From contig NZ_BOMN01000147.1 in NCBI RefSeq assembly GCF_016862215.1, forward strand, positions 1-63,685: a stretch of DNA of 63,685 bases, in the 5' to 3' direction. Positions 33,654 through 41,797 of the stretch are shown piece by piece; position 1 is the stretch's first letter; each line of letters starts with the position of its first letter. The notes under the pieces were generated by a model. The model was not told where the DNA came from, did no database searches, and was given only the letters and a program-made list of their open reading frames with translations. A program made the position numbers and the translations under genes. The stretch is from Winogradskya humida (GTDB lineage Bacteria > Actinomycetota > Actinomycetes > Mycobacteriales > Micromonosporaceae).

Positions 33654-35300
33654 TCACTGCTTCCAGACGTCGTTGAGCTTCAGGAAGCTCTCGGAGGTGA
33701 ACGCGAACCCGTGCACCTTGTCGCTGATCCCGGCATTCTGCAGCCGCTCGAACAGCGGGAACGTGATGGCGTTGTCGATCAGGTAGTCCTGCAGGTCGGC
33801 GTACGCCTGCGCGGCCTGCTTCTCGTCGGTGGTCTGGATCGCTTTGGCGAACAGCGCCTGGATCTGGGTGGTCTCCGCCGGGGAGGCGACCCGCTGGGCG
33901 AGCGCCTTGGAGTTCGCGACGTCCGGGTTGATGATGAACTGCAGCGCGCCGGGGTCGGCCCGGGTGAAGTACGTCGAGGTCAGGTCGTAGGAGCCCTCGG
34001 TCAGGTACGTCGCCGACTGGGCCGTGGTGAGCGGGCGCAGGTCGAGCTTGATGCCGACGTCCTTGGCCTGCGACTGCAGCAGCTCGCCGCCGGGGATGGG
34101 CAGCGCGCTCGGGTAGTCGATCGACAGGACCTTGCCGTCCTTGGCGCGGTACCCGTCGGCGCCGACGGTCCAGCCCGCTGCGTCCAGGATCTGCTTCGCG
34201 GCGGCCGGGTCGAACGTGATCTTCGCGGACTCCGACTTGAAGTACGGCGTGGTCGAGTTGAACACGCTCTGCACGACCGGGTAGTCGGCCCCGAAGATCG
34301 TCGACGAGTACGTCTTGACGTCGATCGCCTTGTAGAACGCCTTACGCACCTGCGGGTCGCTCAGCGGGTGACCCGCCGTGGTGTTGGCGAACAGCGTGTA
34401 CGCGACGCCCGGCAGCGCCCGCTTCTGGATCGTGTCGCCGGACTTCTCGATCAGCTTCTGGTCCTGCGGGGTGAACGGGTTGCGGGGCCACGCGATGTCG
34501 ATGGCGCCGCTGACCAGGTTGCCCGTGCGGACGCTGTCCTCGGCGACGTAGTTGAAGATCACCTTGTCGAGGCGGGCCTCGGCGCGGTTCGTGGACAGCT
34601 CGGAGCCCCAGTTGTAGCCGGCGCGCTTGGTCAGCACCGTCTCGACCTTGGGCGTGTAGTGGTCCAGGACGAACAGGCCCGACCCGATCACGCCCTTGCC
34701 GAGGCACCGCTGCGCCGGCGTCAGCTGGAACTCCGCGGGGTCGGTGATCGCGAGGTTCGTGGTCGACGTGGCCTGCAGGAACGACGAGTTCGGCTTGGTC
34801 AGCTGCAGGACGACCGTCTTCGGGTCGACGACCTTCGCGCCGCTGAGCCCCTGGATGTAGGAGGCGCCGTACGCCGCCCCGTTGGTCGCCTTCACCGTGG
34901 CGATCCAGCCCGCGACGTCGTCGGCGACCGCCTGCGCGTCGACCGGCGTGCCGTTGCTGAACGTGACGCCGTCCTTGAGGTGGAACGTGTACGCCAGGCC
35001 GTCGGCGCTGACCTCCCACTTCTCCGCGAGCCACGGCACGATCTTCCCGGTCTCCGGGTCCTGATCGGTGAGCGAGTCGGCGAAGTTGCGGGCGATCGTC
35101 CGGTGCTCGATCCAGTACACCTGGAACGGGTCCACGCAGGAGAAGTTCGCGTTGTCGGGCCAGAACGACACCTTGAGCGTGCCACCCGACTTCGGCGTAC
35201 CACTGGCCTCGTCACTGCCGCTCGATCCACCGCCGCAGGCGGCCAGGGCTAGCAGGGCGGCGGCGCTCAGGGCAGCGGTTATCGGTCTGAAGATGCGCAT
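33654..35300 (-). CDS. Peptide/nickel-type (SBP_bac_5) substrate-binding lipoprotein
   Basis: 548 aa. Lipobox LAACGGG near residue 22. Family 5 features: SFWPDNANFSCVDPFQ, the PWLAEKWEVSADGLAYTFHLKDGVTFSNGTPVDA block and FNSTTPYFKSE. It resembles the KPN_01854-like subfamily often found with LLM monooxygenases, which agrees with the LLM gene at the operon's end; this should be checked by profile search. It lies 40 bp after the acyl-CoA-dehydrogenase-like gene. The ligand is unknown; organosulfur or other heteroatom-containing small molecules are likely. Confidence 0.9.
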   Translation of the reverse strand: MRIFRPITAALSAAALLALAACGGGSSGSDEASGTPKSGGTLKVSFWPDNANFSCVDPFQVYWIEHRTIARNFADSLTDQDPETGKIVPWLAEKWEVSADGLAYTFHLKDGVTFSNGTPVDAQAVADDVAGWIATVKATNGAAYGASYIQGLSGAKVVDPKTVVLQLTKPNSSFLQATSTTNLAITDPAEFQLTPAQRCLGKGVIGSGLFVLDHYTPKVETVLTKRAGYNWGSELSTNRAEARLDKVIFNYVAEDSVRTGNLVSGAIDIAWPRNPFTPQDQKLIEKSGDTIQKRALPGVAYTLFANTTAGHPLSDPQVRKAFYKAIDVKTYSSTIFGADYPVVQSVFNSTTPYFKSESAKITFDPAAAKQILDAAGWTVGADGYRAKDGKVLSIDYPSALPIPGGELLQSQAKDVGIKLDLRPLTTAQSATYLTEGSYDLTSTYFTRADPGALQFIINPDVANSKALAQRVASPAETTQIQALFAKAIQTTDEKQAAQAYADLQDYLIDNAITFPLFERLQNAGISDKVHGFAFTSESFLKLNDVWKQ

Positions 35301-35340
35301 GCTGGGGGTCCTTGCCTATGAGGGGCTGGTGGGGTGGGGG

Positions 35341-36531
35341 TCAGATGCTGAGGACGCGGCGGCCGCCGGCGAGCAGGACGACGTCCTCCTGCGGCGGGTG
35401 CACGCGGATACAGAGGGCGTCGCGCAGGTGCCGTTCCAGGGGGTTGTGCCGGGAGAGGCCGGGGTTGCCGAGCGCCGCGACCGCCGTCTGGGTCGCCGCG
35501 ATCACCGACCGGGCGATGGCCACCTTGATCGCGGACAGCTGCGGCAGGAACGCGGTGTCGCCGGCCTCGATGCGCAGGAGAGCGCCGTACAGCAGCGTCT
35601 CGGCCTGCGCGATCTGCAGGTCGATCTCCCCGGCGACGGCCTGGATCCGCTCGGTCTGCGCGATCGGCTTACCCAGGGCCGCAGGGATACGGGTACGCGC
35701 ATAGTCGGCGAACGCCGACCGGGCCGCGCGCGCCACTCCGATGTACAGGGCGGGGTGCCCGAAACTGCCCGGCCCGGCGGCCGCCGCGGGATCGCGGTAG
35801 ACGCCGTCCGCTCCACGCGGGATCTCGGCGAACGCGTCGGCCGGCAGCTCCACGTTGTCGTAAATGACGTCATGGGTGTTCGAGGCACGCAGCCCGAGGT
35901 GGTCCCACATGGGCACCCATGTGATCCCGGGCAGGTCACCCGGCACGATGACGTGCCCCACGCGTGGCTTCTCCGGATCTCCGTCAGGCTCGACCGCAAC
36001 CGCCCACACCACGTGGTACGCGAGCCCGGCGCCCCCGGTCGCGTACGCCTTGCGCCCGTCGAGGCGCCAGCCGTCCGCGGTGCGGGTGACCGTGGTCCGG
36101 GGCAGCCCGCCACGGGCCGGGGCGCCGAGCTCGGGTTCGGCCCGGACGGCGTTGGCCGGGGCGGGGCCGGTGCGCGAGCGGCGCAGCAGGTCGTCGTAGT
36201 ACGCGGTCGGCCAGCTCGGCCGCGCCGCCTGCCCGGCATGGGTGATCAGCGTGTTCGCGGCGATCAGCGCGACCGAGGCGTCGCCCTCGCCGAGCGCGGT
36301 CAGGATCCGGGCGGTGTCCTTCGGCCCGAGCTCCGGCCCGCCGTACTGCCGGCCGACGGTCGCGGTGAGCAGGCCGGCCCGGTACGCGGCCTCGAGTCCC
36401 GCCCAGGGCAGATCGCCGGTACGGTCGTACTCCGTGGCGGTCGACGCGATCTCGGCGGTGACGGCGGCGAGCCCGTCGTCGGACAGGTCGGGGACGACGA
36501 ACGTGTACGGGGAAGCCTCGGCCTGGGTCAC
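35341..36531 (-). CDS. Acyl-CoA-dehydrogenase-fold flavin monooxygenase (SfnB/DszC-like)
   Basis: 396 aa from GTG 36531 (GAGAGGA nine bases upstream). The three-domain ACAD fold is visible: N-terminal helices (FRAGL-like AAYRAGLLTATVG, YGGPELG), a beta domain with WRLDGRKAYATGG, and C-terminal helices with IAVARAARSAF-like and QAVAGEIDLQIAQAETLL. It lacks the acyl-CoA dehydrogenase catalytic Glu pattern and ends RHLRDALCIRVHPPQEDVVL, as in the SfnB/DszC group, which oxidise sulfur or nitrogen compounds with reduced flavin. It heads the 12-kb operon and lies 45 bp after a CCTAC-N7-GTAGG element. Confidence 0.85.
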   Translation of the reverse strand: MTQAEASPYTFVVPDLSDDGLAAVTAEIASTATEYDRTGDLPWAGLEAAYRAGLLTATVGRQYGGPELGPKDTARILTALGEGDASVALIAANTLITHAGQAARPSWPTAYYDDLLRRSRTGPAPANAVRAEPELGAPARGGLPRTTVTRTADGWRLDGRKAYATGGAGLAYHVVWAVAVEPDGDPEKPRVGHVIVPGDLPGITWVPMWDHLGLRASNTHDVIYDNVELPADAFAEIPRGADGVYRDPAAAAGPGSFGHPALYIGVARAARSAFADYARTRIPAALGKPIAQTERIQAVAGEIDLQIAQAETLLYGALLRIEAGDTAFLPQLSAIKVAIARSVIAATQTAVAALGNPGLSRHNPLERHLRDALCIRVHPPQEDVVLLAGGRRVLSI

Positions 36532-36575
36532 GACGGGGGTTCCTCTCGGGTGGCCTGCGGTAAACTCCTATAACG

Positions 36576-36592
36576 CCTACCAATCTTGTAGG
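36576..36592. promoter_or_regulatory. CCTAC-N7-GTAGG inverted repeat before the 36.5-24.6 kb operon
   Basis: CCTAC-CAATCTT-GTAGG is a perfect 5-bp inverted repeat with a 7-bp spacer, 45 bp before the first gene. A further CCTAT lies 10 bp to the gene side. It matches sites at 39461 and 40294 and, less well, 20048 and 16785. Confidence 0.55.
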
Positions 36593-36669
36593 TAATACCC
36601 GCGGATGTCCAAGCCGAATTCGCGATCAACACGGATCACGAACGCTTATCGGTGCAGGTGGAAGTGCGC

Positions 36670-36706
36670 GAAACGCCCACCGTGCGGCAACACGGCGGGC
36701 GGTTTC
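36670..36706 (-). terminator. Hairpin terminator after the 39.4-36.7 kb ABC operon
   Basis: Stem GAAACGCCCACCGTG against CACGGCGGGCGGTTTC with a 6-base loop; one bulge and one mismatch in about 15 bp. It lies 44 bp beyond the binding-protein stop on the minus strand and separates this operon from the next promoter at 36.6 kb. Confidence 0.6.
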
Positions 36707-36749
36707 GGGCGATCGGTCAGCGTGTGACCTGTTTGATCTCCGGGGCGGA

Positions 36750-37712
36750 TTATTTGATCTCCAGGGGCAGGCCGGGCGGGTTGATCTCGGCGGCTGGGAC
36801 GGCCTCGTTGCTGAGGTTCCAGCGGGCGAGGATCTTCGCGTAGTCGCCGGACCTGATGAGCTCGTCGACCGCGGCCGCGTACGCCTTGATCAGGCCGTTG
36901 TCCTTCTTGGTCGTGACGGCGATCTTGCCCTGCAGATCGGCACCCGCGCCGGAGTAGGTCCCGATGATCTCGGTCTCCCCGGCGATCGCGACGTGGTAGG
37001 CCGCGCCGGGGTTCGGGCCGAGGTAGGCGTCGATCTGGCCGGAGCCGAGTGCGAGCCAGGTCGCCTGGTTGGTCTGGTAGTACTTGATGTCCACGGGCTT
37101 CAGGCCGTTCGCGACGTCCTGCTTGCTCCAGTCGACGAGGATCTTCTCCTGGTTGGTGCCCGAGCTGACCGAGATCTTCTTCCCGGCGACGTCGGCCGGC
37201 CCCGTGACCCGCCAGTCGCCGCCCTGGCGCGCCTCGAACGCGAGGTTGTCCAGGCGGTATGTCACGAAGTCGTACTTCTTCTTGCGCTCCTCGGTGACGG
37301 TGATGTTCGACGCGCCGAGCTGGTACTTGCCGCTGTCGAGACCGATGAACAGGTTCTCCCAGGACGTGTTCTCCAGCTGCGGGCGCAGGCCGAGGATCCC
37401 CGCGACGGCGACCGCGATGTCGGGCTCGTTGCCGATCAGCGTGGTGTTGTCGGTGGCGGTGAACGCGAGCGGCGGGAAGCCGGAGCCGGCCGCGCCGCTC
37501 CCGATGGTGAGGGTGCCGGCCGTGCGGACGGCGTCGGGCAGCAGCGCGGCGATCGCGTCCACCCGGGCCGGGATGATCCGGTTCTGCTCCGGCGAGGTGT
37601 TGATGGCCGGGGCGCCCGAGGCGGCGGCGTTGCGGGGGGTGTCGGCGGGGGCGGCGCAGGCGGTGAGGGCCGCCAGAACGGTGACGATCAGCAGGGCGGG
37701 GCGGGTGCGCAC
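36750..37712 (-). CDS. Family-3 (polar amino acid / sulfur) ABC substrate-binding lipoprotein
   Basis: 320 aa. Lipobox LTACAAP. Features: GNEPDIAVAVAGILGLRPQLENTSWENLFIGLDSGKYQLGASNITVTEERKKKYDFVTY, typical of family 3, and a VAGKKISVSSGTNQEK hinge. It is the last gene of a three-gene importer operon whose order is permease, ATPase, binding protein, unusual but not rare. It lies 9 bp after the ATPase. A second binding protein for the same neighbourhood is at 15890, so the two loci may import related compounds. Confidence 0.88.
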   Translation of the reverse strand: MRTRPALLIVTVLAALTACAAPADTPRNAAASGAPAINTSPEQNRIIPARVDAIAALLPDAVRTAGTLTIGSGAAGSGFPPLAFTATDNTTLIGNEPDIAVAVAGILGLRPQLENTSWENLFIGLDSGKYQLGASNITVTEERKKKYDFVTYRLDNLAFEARQGGDWRVTGPADVAGKKISVSSGTNQEKILVDWSKQDVANGLKPVDIKYYQTNQATWLALGSGQIDAYLGPNPGAAYHVAIAGETEIIGTYSGAGADLQGKIAVTTKKDNGLIKAYAAAVDELIRSGDYAKILARWNLSNEAVPAAEINPPGLPLEIK

Positions 37713-37721
37713 AGTGGGCTC

Positions 37722-38489
37722 CTAGGTCAGGACTTTGGACAGGAACGCGCGGGTACGGTCGTGGCGTGGGGCGTCGAGGACCTGCGCGGGAGGGCCCTGC
37801 TCGACCACGCGTCCGGCGTCGAGGAAGACGACGGTGTCGGCGGCCTCGCGGGCGAAGCCGATCTCGTGGGTGACGACGACCATCGTGGTGCCGGTGCGGG
37901 CCAGGCCCCGCATGACGTCGAGGACCTCGCCGACCAGCTCGGGGTCGAGCGCGGACGTGGGCTCGTCGAAGAGCACGAGCTTCGGGTCGAGGGCCAGCGC
38001 GCGGGCGATCGCCACGCGTTGCTGCTGCCCACCGGACAACTGCCGCGGGTAGGCGCTCGCCTTGTCGGCCAGCCCTACGCGATCGAGCAGCTCACGGGCG
38101 TACCCATGAGCCTCGGATGGTGATCTGCGAAGCGCGGCGATCGGGGCCTCGGCGATGTTCTCGAGGGCGGTGAGGTGGGGGAAGAGGTTGAAGTTCTGGA
38201 AGACGAAGCCGATGCCGGCGCGCTGGCGCAGGATGTGCCGCTCGCTCAGCTCGTGGAGCCGGTCACCGCTCTGGCGGTATCCGATGAGTTCGCCGTCGAC
38301 CCGGACCTGCCCGCTGTCGACCTTCTCCAGGTGGTTCACGCAGCGCAGCAGCGTCGACTTGCCCGAGCCGGACGGGCCGAGCACAACGGTGACGCTGCCC
38401 GTTTCAGCGGTGAGGTCGATGCCGTGCAGCACCTCCTGCGTCCCGAAGTGCTTGTGGACCCCGCGGACCTCGAGCATCGGGTGACTCAT
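37722..38489 (-). CDS. Polar-amino-acid-type ABC importer, ATPase
   Basis: 255 aa from ATG 38489, overlapping the permease stop by 4 bp. Walker A GPSGSGKST, Q-loop FVFQNFNLFPH, signature LSGGQQQR, Walker B LVLFDEPTSALD, switch His in VVTHEIGF. It serves the permease at 38486-39397 and the binding protein at 36750-37712. Confidence 0.92.
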   Translation of the reverse strand: MSHPMLEVRGVHKHFGTQEVLHGIDLTAETGSVTVVLGPSGSGKSTLLRCVNHLEKVDSGQVRVDGELIGYRQSGDRLHELSERHILRQRAGIGFVFQNFNLFPHLTALENIAEAPIAALRRSPSEAHGYARELLDRVGLADKASAYPRQLSGGQQQRVAIARALALDPKLVLFDEPTSALDPELVGEVLDVMRGLARTGTTMVVVTHEIGFAREAADTVVFLDAGRVVEQGPPAQVLDAPRHDRTRAFLSKVLT

Positions 38490-39397
38490 TTCGTCACCGC
38501 CGCTCGGAGCCGTTGCCACGGGGTGGGCGGCAGGGTTCTCAGGGCGCCGCGGGCGAAGCGGCGTTCCACGTAGTACTGCAGGATCGACAGGACCGCTGTC
38601 AGGACGACGTACCAGACGGTGGCGACCATCAACAGCGGCACCACGCGGCCGCTGCGTCCGTAGACGACCTGGACCTGGTAGAACAGTTCGCCGATGGCCA
38701 GCACGTACACCACCGATGTGCCCTTGAGCAGGTTGACGAGTTCGTTCGCGGCGGCGGGCAGGATGGCCCGCATCGCCTGGGGGAGCAGGATGCGGCGGAA
38801 CTGCCGGCCGCGGGGGATGCCGAGCGCGGCGGCGGCCTCACGCTGTCCCTGGTCGACCGAGATGATGCCGGCGCGCACGATCTCCCCGGCGTACGCGGCC
38901 TCGTGCAGCGCGAGCCCCAGCAGCGCGGCACCGAACGAGCTGACCAGGTGCAACGTCTCGACCTCGGCGAACCCGGGCCCGAACGGGACGCCGAACTGCA
39001 GCGTGTCGTAGAGGTAACCGAGGTTGGCCCAGAACAACAGTTGCACGATCAGCGGCACCGACCGGAAGACCCAGGTGTAGGTCCAGCTGACGGCGTGCAG
39101 CACCGGGTTGGGCGACAGTCGCATCGCAGCGAGCACGATGCCGCCGAGGAAGCCGAGCACGGCCCCCGCGACGGTGAGCTCGAGCGTGACCAGCAGGGCG
39201 TTCAGCACGGACTTCTCGAAGAAGTACCCGGCGAACGTCGGCCAGTCCCAGCCCGGGTTGGTGACCAGCCCGTGGGCCAGCTGGGCGAGCAGGACCAGCA
39301 CCACGGCCGTGGCCACCCAGCGCCACGGATGCCGGGCGGCGACGACCTGCGGAGCTCTGTCAGCGGTGCGCGGGCGGGATGAGGACAGCAGTGTCAC
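38486..39397 (-). CDS. Polar-amino-acid-type ABC importer, permease
   Basis: 303 aa from GTG 39397 (GGAGG six bases upstream); the longer ORF start at 39418 is not needed. An N-terminal basic region precedes the first helix, and the coupling loop reads RAGIISVDQGQREAAAALGIPRGRQFRRILLPQ. It is the first gene of the operon and lies 63 bp after the CCTAT-N7-ATAGG site at 39461. Confidence 0.9.
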   Translation of the reverse strand: MTLLSSSRPRTADRAPQVVAARHPWRWVATAVVLVLLAQLAHGLVTNPGWDWPTFAGYFFEKSVLNALLVTLELTVAGAVLGFLGGIVLAAMRLSPNPVLHAVSWTYTWVFRSVPLIVQLLFWANLGYLYDTLQFGVPFGPGFAEVETLHLVSSFGAALLGLALHEAAYAGEIVRAGIISVDQGQREAAAALGIPRGRQFRRILLPQAMRAILPAAANELVNLLKGTSVVYVLAIGELFYQVQVVYGRSGRVVPLLMVATVWYVVLTAVLSILQYYVERRFARGALRTLPPTPWQRLRAAVTK

Positions 39398-39460
39398 GGG
39401 GCGCCTCCGGCAATCCAAGGTTGCCGATGACGCTATGTGGCCGCCGAATATCCCTCAATA

Positions 39461-39477
39461 CCTATCTGTGTTATAGG
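39461..39477. promoter_or_regulatory. CCTAT-N7-ATAGG inverted repeat before the 39.4-36.7 kb ABC operon
   Basis: CCTAT-CTGTGTT-ATAGG, perfect 5-bp arms with a 7-bp spacer, in the 82 bp between the DUF1684 gene end and the permease start. On the gene strand it continues ATAGGTATTGAGG, also found at the 20.05-kb site. Confidence 0.55.
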
Positions 39478-39479
39478 TT

Positions 39480-40279
39480 TTACGAGGTGGTTACACGCTC
39501 GTACGGGATCTTCTCCCCGGCCTCGACCGCCACCGGCAGATGGTTCTCCCGGGGAGGCAGAGGGCAGGTCGCATGATCGGTGTACGCGCAGACGAGGTTG
39601 GTCGCCCGGTTGAAGTCGAGCACCACCGTGCCGTCCCCGGCGGGCGCGTCGATGGCCAGGCTCCGATTCGCCGCGTACGTCGTGACCCCGGACGTCTCGT
39701 CCACGAACAGCGCGAACAACGCCCCCGGCGTCTGCCCGTTGAACACCGTCAGCGCGAGCGCCACACCCCCGGCCTCGAACTCCACCCGCCCCGGCGACTC
39801 GTACACGTGCTCCAGCCCCTCAACCGCCGCCCCGACGGTGACGTCCCGCGGCTGCTCGAACGGCACATAACGCCCGGTCAACTGCCACTTCTCCGTCGGC
39901 TCGTACGCCGGCACGCCCTTGAACCGCACCCGCAACGGATTCTCCGGATGCCGCGGCCGGACGATGTCGAACCCGCCCCGCCTGGCCACCTCGATCACGG
40001 CATCCCCGGCTCCGGCATCGATCCCGCTGCGCTCACCGAGCACCCCGAAGCCGTACCGCCCGGTCACGGTCGCCCGTCCACGGTCAGGGTCTCGCCGCCG
40101 GCCAGCTCAACCACGGGACCGTCCGGGCCGGTGCTCCACGACCCCGGCGCGTCGGGGAAGCGCTGCGGCGTCGCGTTCAGGAAGTTCAGGCTCGTGATGG
40201 CCAGAAACCCGTGCGGATCGGCAAGCTGCCGCTCATGCCCGGCATGCCACTGCGCCCACTGCTGCTCAATCTCACTCAT
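39480..40279 (-). pseudogene. DUF1684 gene split by a one-base frameshift
   Basis: A 71-codon frame (40064-40279) beginning MSEIEQQWAQWHAGHERQL and ending LTVDGRP is followed by a second frame (39480-40067) beginning with GTG and TGRYGFGVLGERSG. Together they match a single DUF1684 protein of about 265 aa whose middle should read GRPVTGRYGF. One base is missing near 40067, giving a TGA that overlaps the GTG as GTGA. The rest is intact, including SGVTTYAANRSL, LDFNRATNLVCAYTD and ATCPLPPRENHLPVAVEAGEK. It may be a recent pseudogene, a sequencing error, or two peptides made by reinitiation. Confidence 0.8.
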
Positions 40280-40293
40280 GCCCCGAGCCTATG

Positions 40294-40310
40294 CCTACTT
40301 CGCCGATAGG
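40294..40310. promoter_or_regulatory. CCTAC-N7-ATAGG inverted repeat before the DUF1684 gene
   Basis: CCTAC-TTCGCCG-ATAGG with 4 of 5 paired arm positions, 14 bp before the DUF1684 ATG. It suits a repressor site or a promoter element. It is the fourth member of the motif set in the window. Confidence 0.45.
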
Positions 40311-40327
40311 AGATAGAGCGGAACTGT

Positions 40328-40417
40328 CTCAGCGCCGCGTACTACCTTGCCTCCGATCAGAGCAGCTACACCACCGGCTTCGAGCTGGTTGCCGATGGTG
40401 GGGTCACCGCGATCTGA
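40328..40417 (+). pseudogene. C-terminal relic of a short-chain dehydrogenase
   Basis: A 29-codon frame reading LSAAYYLASDQSSYTTG then FELVADGGVTAI and a stop is the usual SDR C-terminus (LASD-SSY-TG-E-VDGG). Nothing SDR-like lies upstream: the preceding bases belong to the DUF1684 promoter. So only the last tenth of a gene remains. Confidence 0.7.
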
Positions 40418-40443
40418 TCGGGGTGAGCTGCTGGCAGGCCGGT

Positions 40444-40471
40444 GGCCCGGCCCGGGTGTCCGGGCCGGGCC
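40444..40471 (-). terminator. Strong hairpin terminator after the subtilase
   Basis: Perfect 12-bp stem GGCCCGGCCCGG / CCGGGCCGGGCC with a GTGT loop, 11 bp beyond the subtilase stop on the minus strand. It may also stop plus-strand transcription, as it is symmetric. Confidence 0.75.
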
Positions 40472-40482
40472 AGGTCGGGGGG

Positions 40483-41673
40483 TCAGCTGGAGAGTGACGT
40501 GGTGTAGAGGAGGCGGTTGGGGGAGCCGCTGCCGGGGCTGGTGACGACGCCGGTGGTGGCGGCGGCGACGATGGCGGCGTTGACGGTGGTGACCGATGCT
40601 CCGGGGTGGGCGGCGAGGTAGAGGGCGGCGGCGCCCGCGACGTGCGGGGACGAGAACGAGGTGCCGCTGCCGGTGTAGGTGGCGGTGTTGCTGGTGCGCC
40701 AGGCGGAGGTGATGTCGACGCCGGGGGCGAAGAGGTCCAGGACGGAGCCGTAGTTGGACCAGGAGGCCTTGGCGTCGGTGCGGCTGGTGGCGCCGACGGT
40801 CAGCGCTTCGGTGACGCGGGCGGGGGACGTGGTGCTGGCGTTGACGCCGGAGTTGCCCGCGGCGATCGCGTAGGGGATGCCGGCCGCGATCGAACGGCGG
40901 ACCGCGGCGTCCAGGGTGGTGCTGGTGCCGCCGCCGAGGCTGAGGTTCGCGACGGACGTGCCGCGGGCGGCGTTCGCGGTCACCCAGTCGATGCCGGCGA
41001 TGACCCCGGCGGTGGTGCCGGAGCCGTTGTTGTCGAGCACCCGGACGCCGACGACGTTGGCGCTCTTCGCGATGCCGTACGTGCTGCCCACCGCGACCCC
41101 GGCGACGAACGTGCCGTGACCGTTGCCGTCCTGCGCGACGTTGTCCCCGTCGACGGCGTCGTAGCCGTAGGAAGCCCGCCCGCCGAAGTCCTGGTGGGTG
41201 ATCGTGATGCCGGTGTCGATGACGTAGACGGTGACGCCACTGCTCGGGCCGTACGTGTACGTCCCGCTCAGCGGTAGCGCCCGCTGGTCCGAGCGGTCCA
41301 GGCCCCACGGCGCCGACGTCTGCGTGTCGGCGATCCGCACGATCTGGTCGGCCTCGACGGAGGCCACGGCCGGGTCGGCGGCGAGCCGGGCGGCCTGGCG
41401 TGCACTGAGGTGGGCGGTGTAACCCTCGACGGCATGCCCGAAGACCTTGCCGACCCTGCCGCCGTAACGACTGGTGAGCCGTTGCGCGACGGCATTGTCG
41501 GCCTGGGTGCCGTCCTTGAGCGTGACGAGGTACGAGCCGTCGATCGCGGTCGCGCTGCCGGCGTGCTCGACGGTCCCGGTCGGCTCGGCGGCGAGGGCCG
41601 GGGTGGCGGCGGCGAGGGCGAGAGCCGTGCCGGCGAGGGCGGCCGCGGCACGGGTGACACTGGAGCGGATCAT
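40483..41673 (-). CDS. Secreted S8 subtilisin-like serine protease
   Basis: 396 aa from ATG 41673 (GGAGG with a 4-base spacer). Signal peptide residues 1-26 ending ALAA, an I9-type propeptide (about 27-105: SYLVTLKDG, VEGYTAHLSARQAARLAADPAVASVE), then the S8 domain with Asp in YVIDTGI, His in NGHGTFVAG, and Ser in GTSFSSPHVAG. The C-terminus stops soon after the domain. It is a typical actinomycete exported protease, monocistronic, with a strong terminator. The palindrome TTGACGGTCAA at 41738 lies in its promoter region. Confidence 0.92.
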   Translation of the reverse strand: MIRSSVTRAAAALAGTALALAAATPALAAEPTGTVEHAGSATAIDGSYLVTLKDGTQADNAVAQRLTSRYGGRVGKVFGHAVEGYTAHLSARQAARLAADPAVASVEADQIVRIADTQTSAPWGLDRSDQRALPLSGTYTYGPSSGVTVYVIDTGITITHQDFGGRASYGYDAVDGDNVAQDGNGHGTFVAGVAVGSTYGIAKSANVVGVRVLDNNGSGTTAGVIAGIDWVTANAARGTSVANLSLGGGTSTTLDAAVRRSIAAGIPYAIAAGNSGVNASTTSPARVTEALTVGATSRTDAKASWSNYGSVLDLFAPGVDITSAWRTSNTATYTGSGTSFSSPHVAGAAALYLAAHPGASVTTVNAAIVAAATTGVVTSPGSGSPNRLLYTTSLSS

Positions 41674-41737
41674 CGGTCCTCCTGGATCTGCGGCGTCGCG
41701 GTGACGCCTGAGGAAGACGCTAGGGACGAACTTTGTA

Positions 41738-41748
41738 TTGACGGTCAA
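41738..41748. promoter_or_regulatory. TTGAC-G-GTCAA palindrome upstream of the subtilase
   Basis: Perfect 5-bp inverted repeat with one central base, 65 bp before the subtilase start. It could be an operator; the minus-strand TTGACC may also be a -35 element. No regulator gene is near. Confidence 0.3.
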
Positions 41749-41797
41749 CGATGGCCGAGACCCTTGATACGACTCCGGCACAAGCTTGTTGCGCCCG

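Noticed and set aside
33621..35252. 543-codon plus-strand ORF opposite the family 5 binding protein
   Set aside because: No domain or signal, and the opposite frame is a convincing lipoprotein SBP.
40064..40067. Programmed frameshift in the DUF1684 gene
   Set aside because: There is no slippery heptamer, stem-loop or known precedent; a one-base deletion is simpler.
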